Below the pieces are notes generated by a model. That model was not told where the DNA came from and did not search any database. It was given only the letters and a program-made list of their open reading frames with translations. Below are positions 63,364-64,000 of a stretch of DNA of 64,000 nucleotides, in pieces. The stretch's first letter is position 1. The number at the start of each line of letters is the position of its first letter. Source of the DNA: Gnetum montanum (lineage: Eukaryota > Streptophyta > Gnetopsida > Gnetales > Gnetaceae). The translations under genes and the position numbers were made by a program. The stretch lies in assembly GCA_015680685.1 (NCBI GenBank), contig MNCI01021399.1, positions 1,468,278 through 1,532,277 on the forward strand, given 5' to 3'.

Positions 63364-64000
63364 TTTGGAGGGCTTGCTCGAGAGACATCGACAAAGAATG
63401 CAAAACATAATAGAGGTAAAGACACCAACATTATTCATCGGCTACTGCTCGGATGTTGCTCTGTCAAACTTGAAAGTGTGAAGGTTAGGAGCATAAGGGA
63501 CAGAAGAGGGATTTTACAAATGTCAGGGAGAGAGGTTTGGGGAAGACTTAAGTGTGAGCAAGATACCTTGCAAACATGTTATTAGATAAATTCTCATTGG
63601 TGTTTTTGCGAGAGGTTATGCTGCTGCACTGTATATGTGGGACTTGCCTAGGCAAGTTGTGTTACGCCCGTATGGCCTGGACAAGTTGTGTTTCATCCAT
63701 TTTGCCTAGATTTTTTAACTTTTTTTCTTACCTACAAATGCATTACATGAGGTGAGTTGCATTACGCTAGTTCATTGACATGATGGTTATCATGTGCAAA
63801 AGGCTCCCTGTACATTTACATCTTGTACAAATGGGAGGGGCAAGTAAGGGTAGTTGCAAGGACAATAGAGGAAAAAATAAGGTAAGGTATTTGGAGGGGA
63901 AAGGCAGGGTCTACTCTCCCAAGTAGTCAGGCTAGTCTGAGTAGCCACCTTGGAACACTGTGATGCCTCACCCTCCTAGTGAATGCATTTTTGAACAATG

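Larger units (their letters stand above)
62066..64000 (-). mobile_element. Tat-like element E, 3' part (runs off right edge)
   Basis: The left LTR ends in a PPT followed by 3' UTR like that of elements A and B (CAAGAGAGACATCGACAAAGAATGCAAAAC-type text). AGCCC precedes the LTR edge and would be the target duplication if it recurs beyond the window. 63,370-64,000 is non-coding, with repeated CAAGTTGTGTT(A/T)C words at 63,650-63,700. Confidence 0.7.

Noticed and set aside
1-64000. tRNA, rRNA and other structured RNA genes
   Set aside because: No tRNA A/B boxes with a cloverleaf and no rRNA core segments were noticed on either strand. A covariance search could still find small RNAs.

Overview
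The window looks like repeat-dense intergenic DNA from a large seed-plant genome. I find no convincing intact host gene, no rRNA or tRNA gene, and nothing bacterial. Nearly everything recognisable is Ty3/gypsy LTR retrotransposon, from two plant-specific lineages. The first is Athila-like: a tRNA-Asp type primer site, an RT with a VFMDDFS active site and an Athila-style retropepsin. The second is Tat-like: an RT with YIDD, an RNase H followed by an extra archaeal-type RNase H, and a Tat-type integrase. The elements are old. Reading frames are broken mostly by TAG/TAA where a paralogous copy or the surrounding frame calls for CAG/CAA, and CpG-containing motifs are mostly seen in their deaminated forms. 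The species cannot be read from the sequence.

Layout, left to right. 1-7,450: 5' part of a minus-strand Athila-like element (IN, RT/RNase H, protease, gag, PBS, 5' LTR) that runs off the left edge. 7,500-11,050: LTR fragments and a short minus-strand element (H) carrying one unrecognised gag-like ORF. 11,051-13,470: AT-rich, nothing recognised. 13,470-13,830: inverted LTR fragment of the H family. 14,013-28,300: Tat-like element A (LTR, 3' UTR, IN, aRNase H, RNase H, RT), split by a complete Tat-like element B at 19,098-27,012 with TSD TCTTG. 28,540-35,600: complete Athila-like element D with TSD ATGGT, carrying gag and protease but no RT or IN. 35,606-39,480: plus-strand stretch with a TATA box and a decayed, intron-containing gene whose best exon resembles the FCP1/NIF phosphatase fold. 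39,500-46,843: Tat-like gag-protease element C, containing an Athila-family solo LTR (40,539-41,525) and an assembly gap. 46,844-52,050: eroded Athila-like pol and LTR pieces. 52,051-61,286: Athila-family element G, which has gag at its 5' end and no recognisable pol. In the envelope position it has a roughly 930-codon ORF (MAPKRG start, globular part, coiled-coil tail) preceded by its own palindrome-plus-TATA module. A solo LTR with TSD ACCCT (57,298-58,109) lies inside it. 61,290-62,065: fragment with a clean gag-like ORF. 62,066-64,000: 3' LTR and 3' UTR of another Tat-like element (E) that runs off the right edge.

How the parts relate. Elements B, C, D and G all lack RT and integrase, while elements 1 and A carry pol remnants. 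This fits gag-bearing non-autonomous families mobilised in trans by pol-bearing relatives, although every copy here is now dead. The Athila-family LTRs share a promoter made of a GATATC palindrome cluster directly upstream of TATAAATA. The Tat-family LTRs and UTRs carry minisatellites (44-bp and 30-bp units). The most interesting items are the private promoter and envelope-position ORF of element G, the FCP1/NIF-like spliced pseudogene, the U3 palindrome cluster and the 44-bp hairpin minisatellite.
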